From positions 1,280,575-1,344,574 of the forward strand of contig NW_021167085.1 in NCBI RefSeq assembly GCF_003711515.1: a stretch of 64,000 bases of DNA, read 5' to 3'. Below the pieces are notes generated by a model. It had not been told where the DNA came from. It saw only the letters and a list, made by a program, of their open reading frames with translations, and did no database searches. This DNA comes from Sodiomyces alkalinus F11. Its lineage: Eukaryota > Ascomycota > Sordariomycetes > Glomerellales > Plectosphaerellaceae. This document shows, in pieces, positions 21,927 to 33,181 of the stretch (position 1 is the stretch's first letter; each line of letters opens with the position of its first letter). Both the position numbers and the translations under genes were made by a program.

Positions 21927-23317
21927 TCAGGATTCGAGCACCTCGCCCTCGTCCTCATCTGACAGTCTTGCTCGTTTGCTATCCCGGCCATCTATATCTG
22001 AGTCTACGTCTTTCCTCTTGGACGCAGGCGAGACAACACCGTTCCCATTAGTCCTGGCGGCGTCCTTCGCAGCCGGCTGGGACCCAGATTCCGCCTGGAC
22101 TGCATCATCGCGGCCGCCAACGGATCTGTCTGCGTCGCGAGGCGTTCCAGCGGTCGAGGATAGGTTGTCACCCGGCGGCGGATCTTTGGGCCGCCGTGTG
22201 CTCTCGATGTCGAACGCCGGCGACGGCAGCGACCGATTGCGCTTCTGGAGAGGGTTCTCGGCGTAAAACTGGCGCATCATGGTGATGCCGAGGGTGCACT
22301 TGGACTCGTCGGCATCGATGGCCTTCCACCACGCCTGATCGCCCACGTCGGAGATCTGTTGCGCGGTGTGGACGCTGGCGAAGAAGATGGCCGTGATGGC
22401 GATGTCCCGGGCGTCGAGTATGAGGGGTATGGATGTGAGGCAGGCGTCATTGCAAAAGGCCCAGGCGGAGTGTCGCAGGTTCTTGTTCTGTACAACGTTG
22501 AGGTGACGTAACATCTCAAACATCCGTTGGTACGGGTTGTCGACCATCAGATCGAATGTCAGGAGTTCCAGCATGAGCTCCTCATAGGCCAGGATGTTGT
22601 CCCTCCATCGCCAATACTCCTTGCTCTGCTCGTCGATAATGAGTTTTGTATTCTTCTGCGCAACTTTGGCGACCGTGATAATAATGTTCTTTGTCTTGCG
22701 GCAGTTCTCTTCCGTCTTATTAGCGAGGAAGAGCGCGGCCGCAGCAATATTCTACCATATCGAGTCTTGTCAGTTTCTGGGGGTTTCCGTTTCTTCGGAA
22801 AATCTAAGTATAACTGAAAGCGTAGTTGAAGTGTACTCACATAATGATGGATACCGCCCTTCTCCTCAACCATGCTGTATCGCATATAGAACCGATGGAA
22901 GAAGACGCCCGCAACCCACATGGTGATCTGAGGGAGATCCAGCATCACACCAGCCTGATAGATGAAGTTGACGCCCTTGGCACGGCGTAATCTTTCTTCG
23001 GCTGGGGAAATTCCATCTATAATTGTCGGCGTGCTGGCTATCTCGTCGGCGTCGAAGTACCACTGCCGCTGTCCAAGCGGTAATGGAGTCTGGGGTCGAG
23101 AGTGTGGTGAAGGCTGCGAAGGTTGTGCGTCTCGACGAGATTGAGATCGTGGCGGGGATGTTCTTGATGAGCTCGTCGGGGGGCTAGGCACGGCTGGAGG
23201 AACATCCCGCTGCTGTCGAACGGGTGATCTCGAGGAAGATGTTGGTCGCGGCACGGCGACCACTGTGGGAGGTTGGTACCCTTCCCGCGGAGGACGCCAT
23301 CGATCAATGTTGGCCAT
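21927..23317 (-). CDS. Transcriptional cyclin, Pch1/cyclin K-T type
   Basis: Exons 23317-22841 and 22751-21927 (donor GTGAGT, acceptor TAG), 433 aa. A Ser/Pro/Arg-rich N terminus (residues 1-95) precedes the cyclin box: QWYFDADEIASTPTIIDG, RRAKGVNFIYQAGVMLDLPQ and FFHRFYMRYSMV, continuing after the intron with NIAAAALFLANKTEENCRK. The second fold has LLTFDLMVDNPYQRMFEML and AWAFCNDACLTSIPL. The C terminus is disordered and ends in an acidic stretch. S. pombe Pch1 and metazoan cyclins K/T partner Cdk9/Cdk12-type kinases that phosphorylate the RNA polymerase II C-terminal domain; I infer the same role. Budding yeast Bur2 or Ctk2 equivalence cannot be decided by eye. Confidence 0.88.
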
Positions 23318-24024
23318 TGCCGTGATTATAATATGAAAATAGAAAGCGCCCAGAGTCGACAGGTCGATATTCAGCCTGTCTGATAATGGGGACAGTCGGT
23401 AGGTGGATATCGGTTGTGCATCGAGAGATTCGCTTTGCGGAATGGATGTCGATAGAAAATGGGAATCGATTTATTGACGATGAATGGATGGACTGCGTCT
23501 TGAACTTGATTGTATTACGGAGTACCTTATCCACATGGGTACCTCCTATCTTATCGCAACTGTCTGGGGTCAGGCGATGTGGCGGTGCAACCCCCTTCTA
23601 TTTTGGGAACCTACAGTGAACAACCCGTACCGCCACTGCCGAAGACGATGAACTTTGGAGAGAAGCCGCTCATAACTGTACCAGAGGTTGGCTGATGGTT
23701 CCCACGAATATTTTAGTCATTGCAGTCTCGTAAAATAGGGGTTTTACTTCGTATAGCGAGGGAATAAATTTGTACCCCGTAAGGTACCTAAGGTATGTTG
23801 TGTGCCCGCCGCCCTGTGCCGCCGCACAGGACTACAGACGGAGTCTCGCGAAAGTTGATTGCCATATCGGACTGCACTCCCCGACCTCATGCGAACATGC
23901 AATTGAAGGGGAAATACCAAGATAATCATAGAAAGAGTAGGAGAAGATAATATATGGGTATCATTTTTTTTGCCGAGATTTAGAAGATCTATGGGATTAT
24001 GGGTCAAGGGAGCATCCACCAACT
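23318..24024. other. Intergenic between the cyclin gene start and the PRP4 end
   Basis: About 700 bp, the cyclin promoter plus PRP4 3' UTR. Contains TACGGAGTA at 23516-23524 and GGTACCTAAGGTAT at 23783-23796. No gene seen. Confidence 0.5.
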
Positions 24025-25587
24025 TCATATGCCCTCCATGTCATTGCGTCCCCACAGCTTTACGGTTCTGTCGTGACCTCCGCTCACAATCCACTTCCCA
24101 TCGCGACTCACGTCGACGCTCGCGACAGGACCTGTGTGTCCACTAAGTGTATGGACGAGGCTCCAGTCGTCGGCTGAAAAGACTTTGACCTTGTTGTCGA
24201 AGCCGCTCGAGACGAAGAAGGTGCCCGACTTCTTGGGTTGCTGAGATCCCTTGTCGTCCGTTCCTGGTGGAGTGCCATCCACTGGGCCATCCAGCCCCTT
24301 GAACCACCTCAAGTCAGAGACAGCGCTCGTGTGTGCGCCTAGGGAAGTTGTACTCTGCACTTTGCGAACATCCCAGCACTTGACCCAACCATCAGCCGAT
24401 CCAGACAAGACCCTGTGTCCGTCTGTGCCCCAGTCCAGGGCGTGGATGGGCCTGATGTGCTCATCGAGAATCATGACGGTTCGGCCTGATCTCATATCCC
24501 AGATCCGCCCAATGCTGTCCAAGCCAGCACTGGCCAAGAGGGAACCGTCCGTATTGAAACTCACGGCATAGACGCCTCGCGAATGTCCCTCCTGTAGCAA
24601 GAGTTCCTTGCTTGTCTCGACGTCCCATAGTCTCCAAGTCGTGTCCTCAGACGCAGAAGCAAGGTACCGGCCAGAAGGGTGGAATTCGACTCGGCACACA
24701 CGGGCACTATGTCCACTCAGCGTTGAGAGCGGGGTGTCTTGGTTCAATGACCAGAGATGGATGGCGCCTTCAGCACCTCCGGATGCAAGATTGACCGCGC
24801 CTGCCGAGACGTTCCTCTCTGGAAGCGTGGCCCCTGGGAACCACGATAGACCGCTGATTTTGTTGGTGTGTCCCCTCAAATTCACCCTCTCTGTCAAGTT
24901 TGGAATCTCGATGAGCTTAACGGAGCCGCCCCAGTTGCCGACCGCGACAAACTCGCCATTGGGGGAGATTCTCGTCATGCTGACGTGTCGGTCGCCTGCG
25001 GTCTGACTGCCTTGCAACTCGAAGCCCTGGATCTTTTCTTTGATTTGTTTCCGAAACTTGACGTGGGTTCGAAGAGGTATTGTCGACTCCTGCTTTTGGA
25101 ACTGAACTCGCCGTTTGGCACGGGATAGGGAAAAATGGGCGATGTTGATGCGCGACTCGAGGAGTTGCGGGCCGCCTCGTGAATAGAACTCCTCTTCTTG
25201 CTCTTCCTCTTCTTCTTTCTCTGCCTCGTCTGCTGCATCCTTCATCTCGATATCATCTTGCTCCAGACCGGCAAGCTCCTTCTGGATAGCCAATAGTTGT
25301 CTTAGGCGGTCTCTCCTTTCGGGGGGACCCTCGCCAAATAGCGTGATCGGTTCTCCGAGTTCTCTGAGCTTTGCGCGGACCCTTCCATCATCAGTGGGAA
25401 CCGCAATGCTAGCAGCAAGTCGTTTTCGCTCGAACTGAGCCAAAACCGCAGAGGCTTTCTCGGATCCCAAACCAGCTGAGGCCGAAGGAATATCGTAGTC
25501 ATGGTCAACGGGAACATCTTCAAGCGCTATTCCCCTGTCCTCGTCCATGGCTTCTTCCACGTACGCCTGGCGATCCGGGTGCATCAT
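24025..25587 (-). CDS. PRP4: U4/U6 snRNP splicing factor PRP4 (WD40 protein)
   Basis: 520 aa from [17 protein letters not shown]. The open frame extends eight codons further upstream but has no earlier ATG. Residues about 75-110 form the PRP4-type splicing factor motif ([20 protein letters not shown]), followed by an acidic Glu-rich segment. The C-terminal two thirds are seven WD40 repeats with clear GH and WD ends ([74 protein letters not shown]). Prp4 binds Prp3 on U4 in the tri-snRNP in the nucleus. No intron is visible in the coding region. Two Asp/Gly/Lys-rich inserts in the penultimate blade region ([18 protein letters not shown]) look lineage-specific. Confidence 0.94.
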   Translation of the reverse strand: MMHPDRQAYVEEAMDEDRGIALEDVPVDHDYDIPSASAGLGSEKASAVLAQFERKRLAASIAVPTDDGRVRAKLRELGEPITLFGEGPPERRDRLRQLLAIQKELAGLEQDDIEMKDAADEAEKEEEEEQEEEFYSRGGPQLLESRINIAHFSLSRAKRRVQFQKQESTIPLRTHVKFRKQIKEKIQGFELQGSQTAGDRHVSMTRISPNGEFVAVGNWGGSVKLIEIPNLTERVNLRGHTNKISGLSWFPGATLPERNVSAGAVNLASGGAEGAIHLWSLNQDTPLSTLSGHSARVCRVEFHPSGRYLASASEDTTWRLWDVETSKELLLQEGHSRGVYAVSFNTDGSLLASAGLDSIGRIWDMRSGRTVMILDEHIRPIHALDWGTDGHRVLSGSADGWVKCWDVRKVQSTTSLGAHTSAVSDLRWFKGLDGPVDGTPPGTDDKGSQQPKKSGTFFVSSGFDNKVKVFSADDWSLVHTLSGHTGPVASVDVSRDGKWIVSGGHDRTVKLWGRNDMEGI

Positions 25588-27115
25588 GGTGGGCGGATCG
25601 TGGGTGTACAAGACAGCCCTTGATTAAGCCGTGATGAATATTGCCGACAGGTCGCGATCTTCGGGTCACAAAGTTGTTGGCTGATTCGGGGGGAGGTACG
25701 GAAAGGAAATCCAATCGGCTTACGACACTCTCCTGGGTTATGTCAGCAACCACACCGTCTGCCACTCGGGATCGCGTGTACCTACCTATTATCCTGTCCT
25801 GCCTTGGCGTGCAGAATCACGTACAAAGTTCGCCAAATTGACTTAAACTATCAGGATTAGGTAGTCAAGGACATATCGAGGAGATACCTGCTCTGGTGCT
25901 TGAACCCATAATTATGTCTGACTAATCTGAGAGCCTAAAATGACATGACTCTGTAACAATTATAAGTACCTTAGGTAGATAAGTCTCCTAATGAGCTGGC
26001 TTGTGCGATGTTGTTTATTGACGACACAGGGACCTGTGCAAGTCAAACTGTTGTTTAACTTGTTTTCTTCTGTCTCGACTTCGTCGGCTTTGCAGTCAGG
26101 GTCCGGAAGATGGGTACGGTGGGACTGGTCACTTTCTTCATGTAACTGCGATGCTGTCTTCCGCCGTACGGCCAAGTACCTTATTCTCTAGAGTTACCTG
26201 GGCCCAGCGCCGACCACGCCGACCTCATCTCTCGTCTTCGGACAACCACCTCACTGTGGCCAAAAGATACGCCGTGAAAAGGAGACCGTCCGACTAGCCA
26301 CGCAAGTCGGTGAACCGAGCCAAATATCAACCATAAAGTTGATAGTATATTTTTTTATAAGCCGTGGATTCGAATCCAGCAAAAGGGTCCATAGACAAAC
26401 CATCACATACTGGCCGCAAAAGCGCCAAACTTCACTTCTAAATTTTCGGGTTTCATAGGTTACTTGGACGAATTAGGGGGTGGCGGCCAAGGTACCTAAA
26501 TAGGTACTCGGAATACTGTCCGGCTTTTTTGGGGCTGAATCTAAACGTAATACTTAACCAATCAGGTATCGCGTCGCAGTTGGTGTCGAGATACTTTGGC
26601 CCAAAGTCAGTCGTTTGCAAGTTCCTTCCACCGAAGCGACCACTGAACGAGGGGCACACGTGAAGAAAGAGAAAATACGGCTAATAATAGGGACCTGCCC
26701 AGTTTGAAGATTCAAGACCTCCAATTCCCTTTCCTCCCTTTCTTCTTTTGCTCCCTCAACACCTACTCGGTGAACTTCTTTTCAAATCGAACATAACAAA
26801 GCATCACCAATGATCAATCCTGGAACACCCTTTCTCACCAACGCATTCTTCCGGCACCAGATGCGCTTCCCGAGCCACATAAAGCTACAGCGAAGCGACG
26901 AGTCCGAGCCACCAACACGTCGCCGTGGACTACGTCCAATTTAAGCCGTCGAGAAACCTGTTCCGCTGAGCTGAAGGGGCTCATACCGATTAGAGACCAC
27001 CGCAGCCGAAACTAGCTAGACACAAACATACAACGCGACGAGCTGGGCGCATGTGGCGTCGGCCGCTTCGACCTTCTCCTAGACATCGGCAACCAAAGCG
27101 ACATCCACACGAACT
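25588..27115. other. Divergent intergenic region between PRP4 and the Psk1-like kinase
   Basis: About 1.5 kb. It contains GTACCTTAGGTAGA at 25966-25979, GGTACCTAAATAGGTACT at 26491-26508, and a perfect 14-bp palindrome TGGATTCGAATCCA at 26365-26378 (not a tRNA; see rejected). The right part is CT-rich and is probably the kinase leader. Confidence 0.5.
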
Positions 27116-28699
27116 ATGATAACCAAGGCGGCGCCCGCACTGACTACGGTGCGCGGCTTTCACCACCACCACAACACCCTGGCTACTTCCACCGACGACG
27201 ATTCGGACCATGGCTCGTGCAAGGCGTCGCCCTCCAGGTCCTCGGGGTCCGTCAGGCAGCATCGCATCGACGACGTAATCAGCGCCAATTGCAGCCCCGT
27301 CATCCGCCCTACCCACTCACCCGGAGTGTCAGGAATTGCGAAATTGCGTCTCCAGACAGAATCTCTGAGCCTGGACACGTCTTCTCGTACGAGCACCATG
27401 TCGCAGGCCCCCTATGGTAACCAGTTAGGGCTAGGCCTTGGCATCGCTCCTAGTACTGATACGTCGGGTCTCCGGAGCACTGCCATGAGCCGAGCCGGGA
27501 GCCAGGACGGCACCCAGAGCGAGGCTGGTAGCGATCAATCCGAAGGATACGAGATCAATCTGGAGCAGGGCTACATCCACGAAAGCGTTCGCGACCGGTC
27601 TGGCCTCCCCGGCTCCGGCGACGGAGGCAATGTCCATCGCAAGATGACCGCCGAGGATTTTGAACCCCTCCGCTGCCTTGGCAAGGGCGCGTACGGCACT
27701 GTGCTTCTAGTAAAGCAGCGAGGCACGGGGAGGCTGTACGCACAGAAGCAACTTAAGAAGGCTTCTCTCACCGTTCACAAGAAGCTGGTCGAACAGACCA
27801 AGACGGAACGCCAGATCCTCGAATCCGTCAACCGCCACCCCTTTGTGGTCAACCTGTACTATGCCTTCCAGGACCACGCCAAGCTTTACCTGATTCTCGA
27901 GTACGGCCAGGGCGGGGAGTTGTTCACCCATCTGAACACGGAGAAGATGTTCGCCGAGCCCGTGGCGGCCTTCTACATGGCCGAGTTGCTGCTTGCCATC
28001 TCGCACCTGCATACCACTCTGGGTGTGGTGTATCGGGATCTGAAACCGGAGAACTGCCTCCTGGACGCCGAGGGCCACCTGCTTCTGACTGACTTCGGTC
28101 TATCCAAGGTGGCGGTTGATTCGGGCGACCACTGCAATTCTATGTTGGGGACGGTGGAGTACATGGCGCCAGAGGTCATTCTGGGTCAAAAATACGGCAA
28201 AGCAGTGGACTGGTGGTCCTACGGGGCTCTGGGATACGACCTGATGACGGGCAACCCGCCTTTTCGGGGGAGCAACAACGCCAAGATTCAAGAGAACATC
28301 GTCAAGCAGAAGCTCATCATGCCGTACTTTCTCGGCCCGGACGCGAAGGACCTCCTTACCCGACTCCTGCGGAAGGACCCAGCGAAGAGGCTGGGATCGC
28401 ACATGCCGAAGGATCTTCAGACGATCAAGAATCATCGTTTCTTCCGCAAAATCGACTGGAAAAAGCTCGCCGCCCGAGAAATGGAGCCGCCCATCCAGCC
28501 TCTGATCACCGACCCTGAACTGGCCGAGAACTTCGCCGAAGAGTTCACCGACCTCGCCGTCAGCCCTATCGTGACGTCGAAGAGTGTCTGGGAGGGCCTG
28601 TCGGCCAGAGAGAGCAACAAAGACGATCTCTTTGGCGGCTTCAGCTTCGTGGCGCCGAGCAGCCTCTTGGAAGGCGGTGCTTTCCCCATTGCGGCATAA
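27116..28699 (+). CDS. psk1: AGC kinase of the S6-kinase group (Psk1-like)
   Basis: 527 aa with no intron seen. A disordered N terminus (1-180) precedes the kinase domain, about 182-450: LGKGAYGTVLLVKQ (P-loop), YAQKQL (catalytic Lys), VVYRDLKPENCLL, LTDFGLSK, GTVEYMAPEVILG and FFRKIDWKKL. The AGC tail carries the hydrophobic motif FGGFSF. S. pombe Psk1 is a TORC1-dependent S6 kinase; the pattern here fits that group. Unusual: the activation loop reads NSMLGTVEYMAPE, so the PDK1 site is Ser where most AGC kinases have Thr, and the usual Phe-Cys pair is Met-Leu. A second in-frame ATG at residue 95 (MSQAPYGNQLG) begins a more typical N terminus and may be the true start. Transcribed away from PRP4, 4.5 kb from SCH9. 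Confidence 0.88.
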   Translation: MITKAAPALTTVRGFHHHHNTLATSTDDDSDHGSCKASPSRSSGSVRQHRIDDVISANCSPVIRPTHSPGVSGIAKLRLQTESLSLDTSSRTSTMSQAPYGNQLGLGLGIAPSTDTSGLRSTAMSRAGSQDGTQSEAGSDQSEGYEINLEQGYIHESVRDRSGLPGSGDGGNVHRKMTAEDFEPLRCLGKGAYGTVLLVKQRGTGRLYAQKQLKKASLTVHKKLVEQTKTERQILESVNRHPFVVNLYYAFQDHAKLYLILEYGQGGELFTHLNTEKMFAEPVAAFYMAELLLAISHLHTTLGVVYRDLKPENCLLDAEGHLLLTDFGLSKVAVDSGDHCNSMLGTVEYMAPEVILGQKYGKAVDWWSYGALGYDLMTGNPPFRGSNNAKIQENIVKQKLIMPYFLGPDAKDLLTRLLRKDPAKRLGSHMPKDLQTIKNHRFFRKIDWKKLAAREMEPPIQPLITDPELAENFAEEFTDLAVSPIVTSKSVWEGLSARESNKDDLFGGFSFVAPSSLLEGGAFPIAA

Positions 28700-30512
28700 A
28701 TCGTGAAAATAGACCAATAGACAGACTACTGCTACGTTGTCACATATCGGCGTTGGGTTGGGACAAAAGTGTTTTTTTTTTTTTTTTTTGCGAGACGAGC
28801 GGGGCCGGGAAAGCGAAAAAGAACAGAAAGAGCAAACCCAAAAGCAGGACGACAAGCCAAGGTCAGGAAAACGAGGCCAACAGAACAAGATCGAGCGAGG
28901 GACTGTTTCGGAGTTAGGTGTTTTTGACAGGTAGAATTTGAGCTGATCGTTCTCGACCATGCTATTGCTAGCCGACTCCCGTTTGCTTTGTCTCTTTTTT
29001 TACCCCTTCAAAATGGAGAGGTGGTGGTGATTTCCTCGAGTCTGATCATGGGGCGTTTGCACTGGTCCTCCCTCCGTCTGGGGAGAGTCCGGGGATCACC
29101 ACACCGGGGACAGTACGGTGATCATAGGAGGGTAACGACCCGAGAATCCACTTCCCCTGACCCGCCCCCGGCTTCGGCTCCGCAGCAACCACACGACAGA
29201 CAAAAGATTGCTTTGGATGTCCGCAGAGAATTCCAAACGTTACCCATTCCTCTTCGTACTTTCCTGTTCTGAACGGCTCTGCAAGTGAGATGAGGAGGTT
29301 ACACGAGTCCTTGCAGTACGCGGATCAACCGGTGGTTGTCGTTTGGGCCTGACCTATTCGTTTCTCTTTCGAGATAATATCCTGACTATCAAAGCCCCTG
29401 GGTAATATTATTCCATTTCCGCCGCCTAGGTAGATGTTGCTGGCCAAGCATGGTGGGAAGTCACGTCATACCGCCACTGTTCCCGGACGACTCCTGGTGC
29501 TAGTGCTGTGAGGAAGACGAGTATAGTGCGCGGCATGACTTCCCATCGCGAAGATAATCAGCCATCATGCTCATCTCGTCACGCAGCAGCGTTCATTCTT
29601 GTCCCGCGGTACATCGATCAAATTACATTCGATTTCTCTCTTGGACAGCGGTGCCCCATGGGGTTAGCGAGTAAGTGCACCAGTCGGTTGATTCTCTCTC
29701 TCTCTCTCACCTCGCATGCATTTTGATAGCAAAGCCATCCGTCCCCATTGTTTTACGCTATCTAAGCTGCGTTCTCCCTCTATTATCGGACGTCCTACCC
29801 AATGCTCGTAGATGCCACCTTAGAAGTTGTCTTCGTGCCCTCCTTATTCTTCGTTATGCCTGCGAGCTCAAGCCCAACGACAATGTCCACCACAGGATGA
29901 CCGTCCCCGATCTTCCACCCATTCAAACAAGACAAGCATATTTCAAGAAAGCTAAATGAAATACGAAACCTCTGAATTGAGGGTGTTTTCCCCTGAAGTC
30001 TGGTACAGCCAGTTGGCAAGAAGCGCGGAACATATTTTCTTTGTATTGCATGCATGAAAAGAGCTTCGGAGCCTATGTCCAAGAATGAAGATCTTGGCGG
30101 GAAAGACACTGAACTTCCGGCGGACGTAGTTATGAAGCTCCATAAGCTGTATCGGCCTTTCGAGGCTGCTTGTTTGAAAGGAAAGCGTATCTACCTTCGT
30201 CGTCTAAGGTTGGGTTGGCTGGGCGTGTGTCGAGTTCCTTGCCCGGGAAGCGGCTGATACAATTTCCAGCCAGGTCTCCCGTACACGAAAGTCGAGGCCC
30301 TTACCTCGGTCAGTCACGGTCACGTGACCACAGCGTCGGAACGCTTCTACCCAAGTTTCGTTTTTCGCCTCAGGCCACCAACCAGGACCCATGATCCAAT
30401 CAACCCGAGTTCATCCAGCTTTTTCATCATCGACGTCCCAAAACCTCTCAACGACCGACCCCTTGACCCTTGAGCCGTGCATCGCCCAATTGAGCACGTC
30501 ACGTTCATCAAG
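28700..30512. other. Intergenic between the Psk1-like kinase and ATP14
   Basis: About 1.8 kb. An 18-T homopolymer at 28772-28789 lies in the probable 3' UTR of the kinase. The palindrome TCACGTGA at 30320-30327 lies 186 bp upstream of the ATP14 start. A (CT)n run is at about 29694-29710. Small frames show no family character. Confidence 0.5.
30320..30327. promoter_or_regulatory. TCACGTGA E-box upstream of ATP14
   Basis: Perfect 8-bp palindrome (GGTCACGTGACC is palindromic to 12 bp) about 190 bp before the ATP14 ATG, the preferred core of fungal Cbf1/bHLH factors. Regulation is inferred from position and sequence only. Confidence 0.45.
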
Positions 30513-31344
30513 ATGCTCGTCCAACTGTCCAGAGTCTCTGTACGTTCTTGTCCTCCCCTCTCCCTGCGTTGTTGCGAAGGATACCCGAGGCCCTTTCGGG
30601 GGTGACAAAACAAGGAGGCTTGCTTACCAAGTTTTGATTCCGGACAGCGTGCCGCTTCGGCCGTCACCCGCAAGGCCGTGCAGAGCAATGCCGTGCAAAT
30701 GAGGACATTCATTGCTCCGACCGTTTCGCGACGTGGTGCGTATAATTTTTTTTTTTCTTTTCTTTTCACTGATACCGACCCGCATTGGATACAACAAGCC
30801 TACTTTTGCGGAGGAACCGGTGTCGGGGAGCGGGGGAACGGAGGTGCCTGGGTGGTTGGCACTGGGTATATGGAGAGGAATTGAAGGCATCATGTCTGCG
30901 GACAGTCCATATGGAACATTCCATGTGGGCATGTTAAGCACAACCACTCCATGTGTCAACCCGGCTTTCCTCCTTCGACCCTACATCCTCTTCCACAGAT
31001 GGCACATCCCTACCCTACCAGTTTGAGATATCTCGGACTCTACGAACCCTTCAATCTAACTTGCACTCTTTCTTCCTATAGCCGATTTCGTTCAGGAGCT
31101 CTACCTCAAGGAGCTCAAGGCCTACAAGCCCGTCCCCGTCAAGGACTCCGACGCCGAGGGCCAAGTCCAGACCTTCAACCTTCCCAAGACCCCCGCCTCC
31201 CCCGAGGAAGCCGACCTCGCCAGCTCGCTCCAGGAATACGAGTCCATGGCCGTCGAAGTCGAGGGCGCCTCTGTCGATTCCGCCGCCGCCCGTCCCACCA
31301 AGACTGCCGCGACCTGGCTCGTCGAGGAGGAGGGTGCTCACTAA
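30513..31344 (+). CDS. ATP14: Mitochondrial F1Fo ATP synthase subunit h
   Basis: Exons 30513-30539, 30648-30735 and 31082-31344, 125 aa. The first exon is 9 codons (MLVQLSRVS), and exon 2 completes a mitochondrial presequence rich in Arg, Ser and Ala. Exon 3 carries the family core DFVQELYLKELKAYKPVPVK, then SDAEGQVQTFNLPKTPASPE and an acidic C terminus. Subunit h is part of the peripheral stalk of the ATP synthase at the inner membrane in fungi, equivalent in role to animal F6. All three pieces join in frame through GT-AG introns of 108 and 346 nt; the second intron is long for this locus and contains a poly-T run. Short proteins like this are easily missed because no single exon is long. 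Confidence 0.88.
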
Positions 31345-33181
31345 GCTGTCCCACGTCCCGAGATCAACATCCGCACTTTCCCCCCCCGCTGCTCACGGCT
31401 CCCTTTCCTCTCTCCTGCCTCATACTTCTTCAAGTACCGACCGAGTGAGTGATTCGAGAACGGAAATCTGGGGCCATAGCTGGGCGGGGTAGTGACCTTC
31501 CTTTTTATCCGTTGCAAGAGAAGAGAATAAAAGCGCCCACTTGAGAAGCGGGATTGCAGTCGTCATTCTCGAGGGTTGCTTGGAACTGGCATAATGACGA
31601 ATATGGACTGGGAGCGGAGGAGAGAAGCATGATGGAGGGAGAGGGTGGTCGCTGTAGTGGCGGCCCCGTGTATATTGTGTCCCTTGCTGAACCTCTAGGT
31701 TTAGAAAATGCGAATTCATGCGAACATAGCATACTTTTGGAAGAATTTCATTATCCTGCCTTTCTACTCTTCTCTCATGGATCATCTGCCTTGCATCTCT
31801 TTTGACACGAATCTCGGCCTCGTAACTGGACTTCAGTTTTGGGCAATTATCCCATGTCTCTCGGCTTCGCTGGTTCTCCTACATACGCCAGAACCGTCGA
31901 GTTCAGGTCATGCCCCTCAACCGAAGCGCGGAAAACAAGAAAAGAAGATGAACACTATGCCGCCACGACATCTGGGGACAATCACAAAGTAACTACGACG
32001 CAACGGTCGATCGTTGGGGAAGAACATAAAATGGTTACACTACCTATACCTATGTATACATACCTAAGCTCCATGTAAGTTCTATCCATATGCGTGGAGG
32101 CATAGTAACCAACTTCTATGCGGTACAAATCTTTTCGTCGACGAACACGTAGGAACAGCGATAGGTGACCCTTTGTCATGGCCGCCTTTATCATTATTCC
32201 CAGTTTCGACGGTAGGTAGCTACTCAACAGGTGTGGAAGGACCCTGGTCGCCTGTTTTCAAGGGGATATTAATATGCTCCCGCCACTGACTGTCTTGTCT
32301 CCTTGTCCATCTTCTCGGTGTGTTTCCCAGCCGGGAACTTCTGATACTTCCTTTCTGTTGAAGCCCTGATTAAGAGCTTGTGTTCCATTTAACATGCTGT
32401 GACTGACTACCTACCTGCTGTAGCGTCACCAGTCTTTGGGAGAGATCCTGCCCTAGAGGAAAAACAGTCCCATACAAACTACTTGAACAATCCTAGTTGC
32501 ACAGCGGCTCTAGTGGCTCGTCCGTCAACAGAAACCACGCACATGTAACTAGATTACGAGGACGAGAGGGATGGTAAAAAGTAGAGAGGAATATACATAT
32601 ACCCTCTCGGATAAGGGAAACAGCACCTAAAAACTACAAGATCCCTAGGGTATAAAGAACCAGCTAGAATCCTTATTATCCGTATCACTTATTGCCCGTG
32701 ACCTTCTTCCCAATGGCATTCCGGTCTCCCGTAGTCCTGATGGTTTTCATTCGTTTTCTTGATTCCAAGCGGGGTTCGAAATACTATCAAAAGATTTACA
32801 TGCCCCGTCACGTTCAATAAATGCAGGTGAGAATAAAGACTCGGGGGAGGCGGTATGCTGCAAAGGGACGTTTGAAGGCTGTTTTCGGAGGCGATCAAGA
32901 AGCAGAGGGCTGGCTGACGGCTGTTCCATTCCCAAAGGCTCGACTCATCGCACTTCTCCAACGCCTCATCCCCACGCGTCCTCAAGCAAGAAAAAGAAAA
33001 CCATGCAAAAAGCAACCGCCCATATGCAAATGAACCTGTGTCTCGTATCATCCTTCGTGATAGGTAGTAGTGCTCCTACGTTGTTTTGTTGACAGGGAAA
33101 ATACAAGTGCGTGGTATAAAAGCCAATCGGTCGCCAGCGAAATAAAGGAATAGGAGGTGATATGGCACAGCGATGTAGCCT
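31345..33181. other. Intergenic between convergent ATP14 and SCH9
   Basis: About 1.8 kb between two 3' ends. A TATACCTATGTATACATACC-type TA-rich stretch is at 32040-32065. Frames such as 32689-33051 have no family character. Nothing else seen. Confidence 0.45.

Noticed and set aside
26365..26378. TGGATTCGAATCCA looks like a tRNA T-loop
   Set aside because: It is a plain 14-bp palindrome. A 5-bp T-stem around TTCGAAT does not pair, and no D-arm, anticodon arm or acceptor stem can be fitted on either strand.
28100..28960. 286-codon minus-strand frame over the Psk1-like kinase
   Set aside because: Shadow of the kinase exon on the other strand; the plus strand encodes all kinase motifs.
32689..33051. 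120-codon minus-strand frame downstream of SCH9
   Set aside because: No family character and located in the 3' gap between convergent genes.
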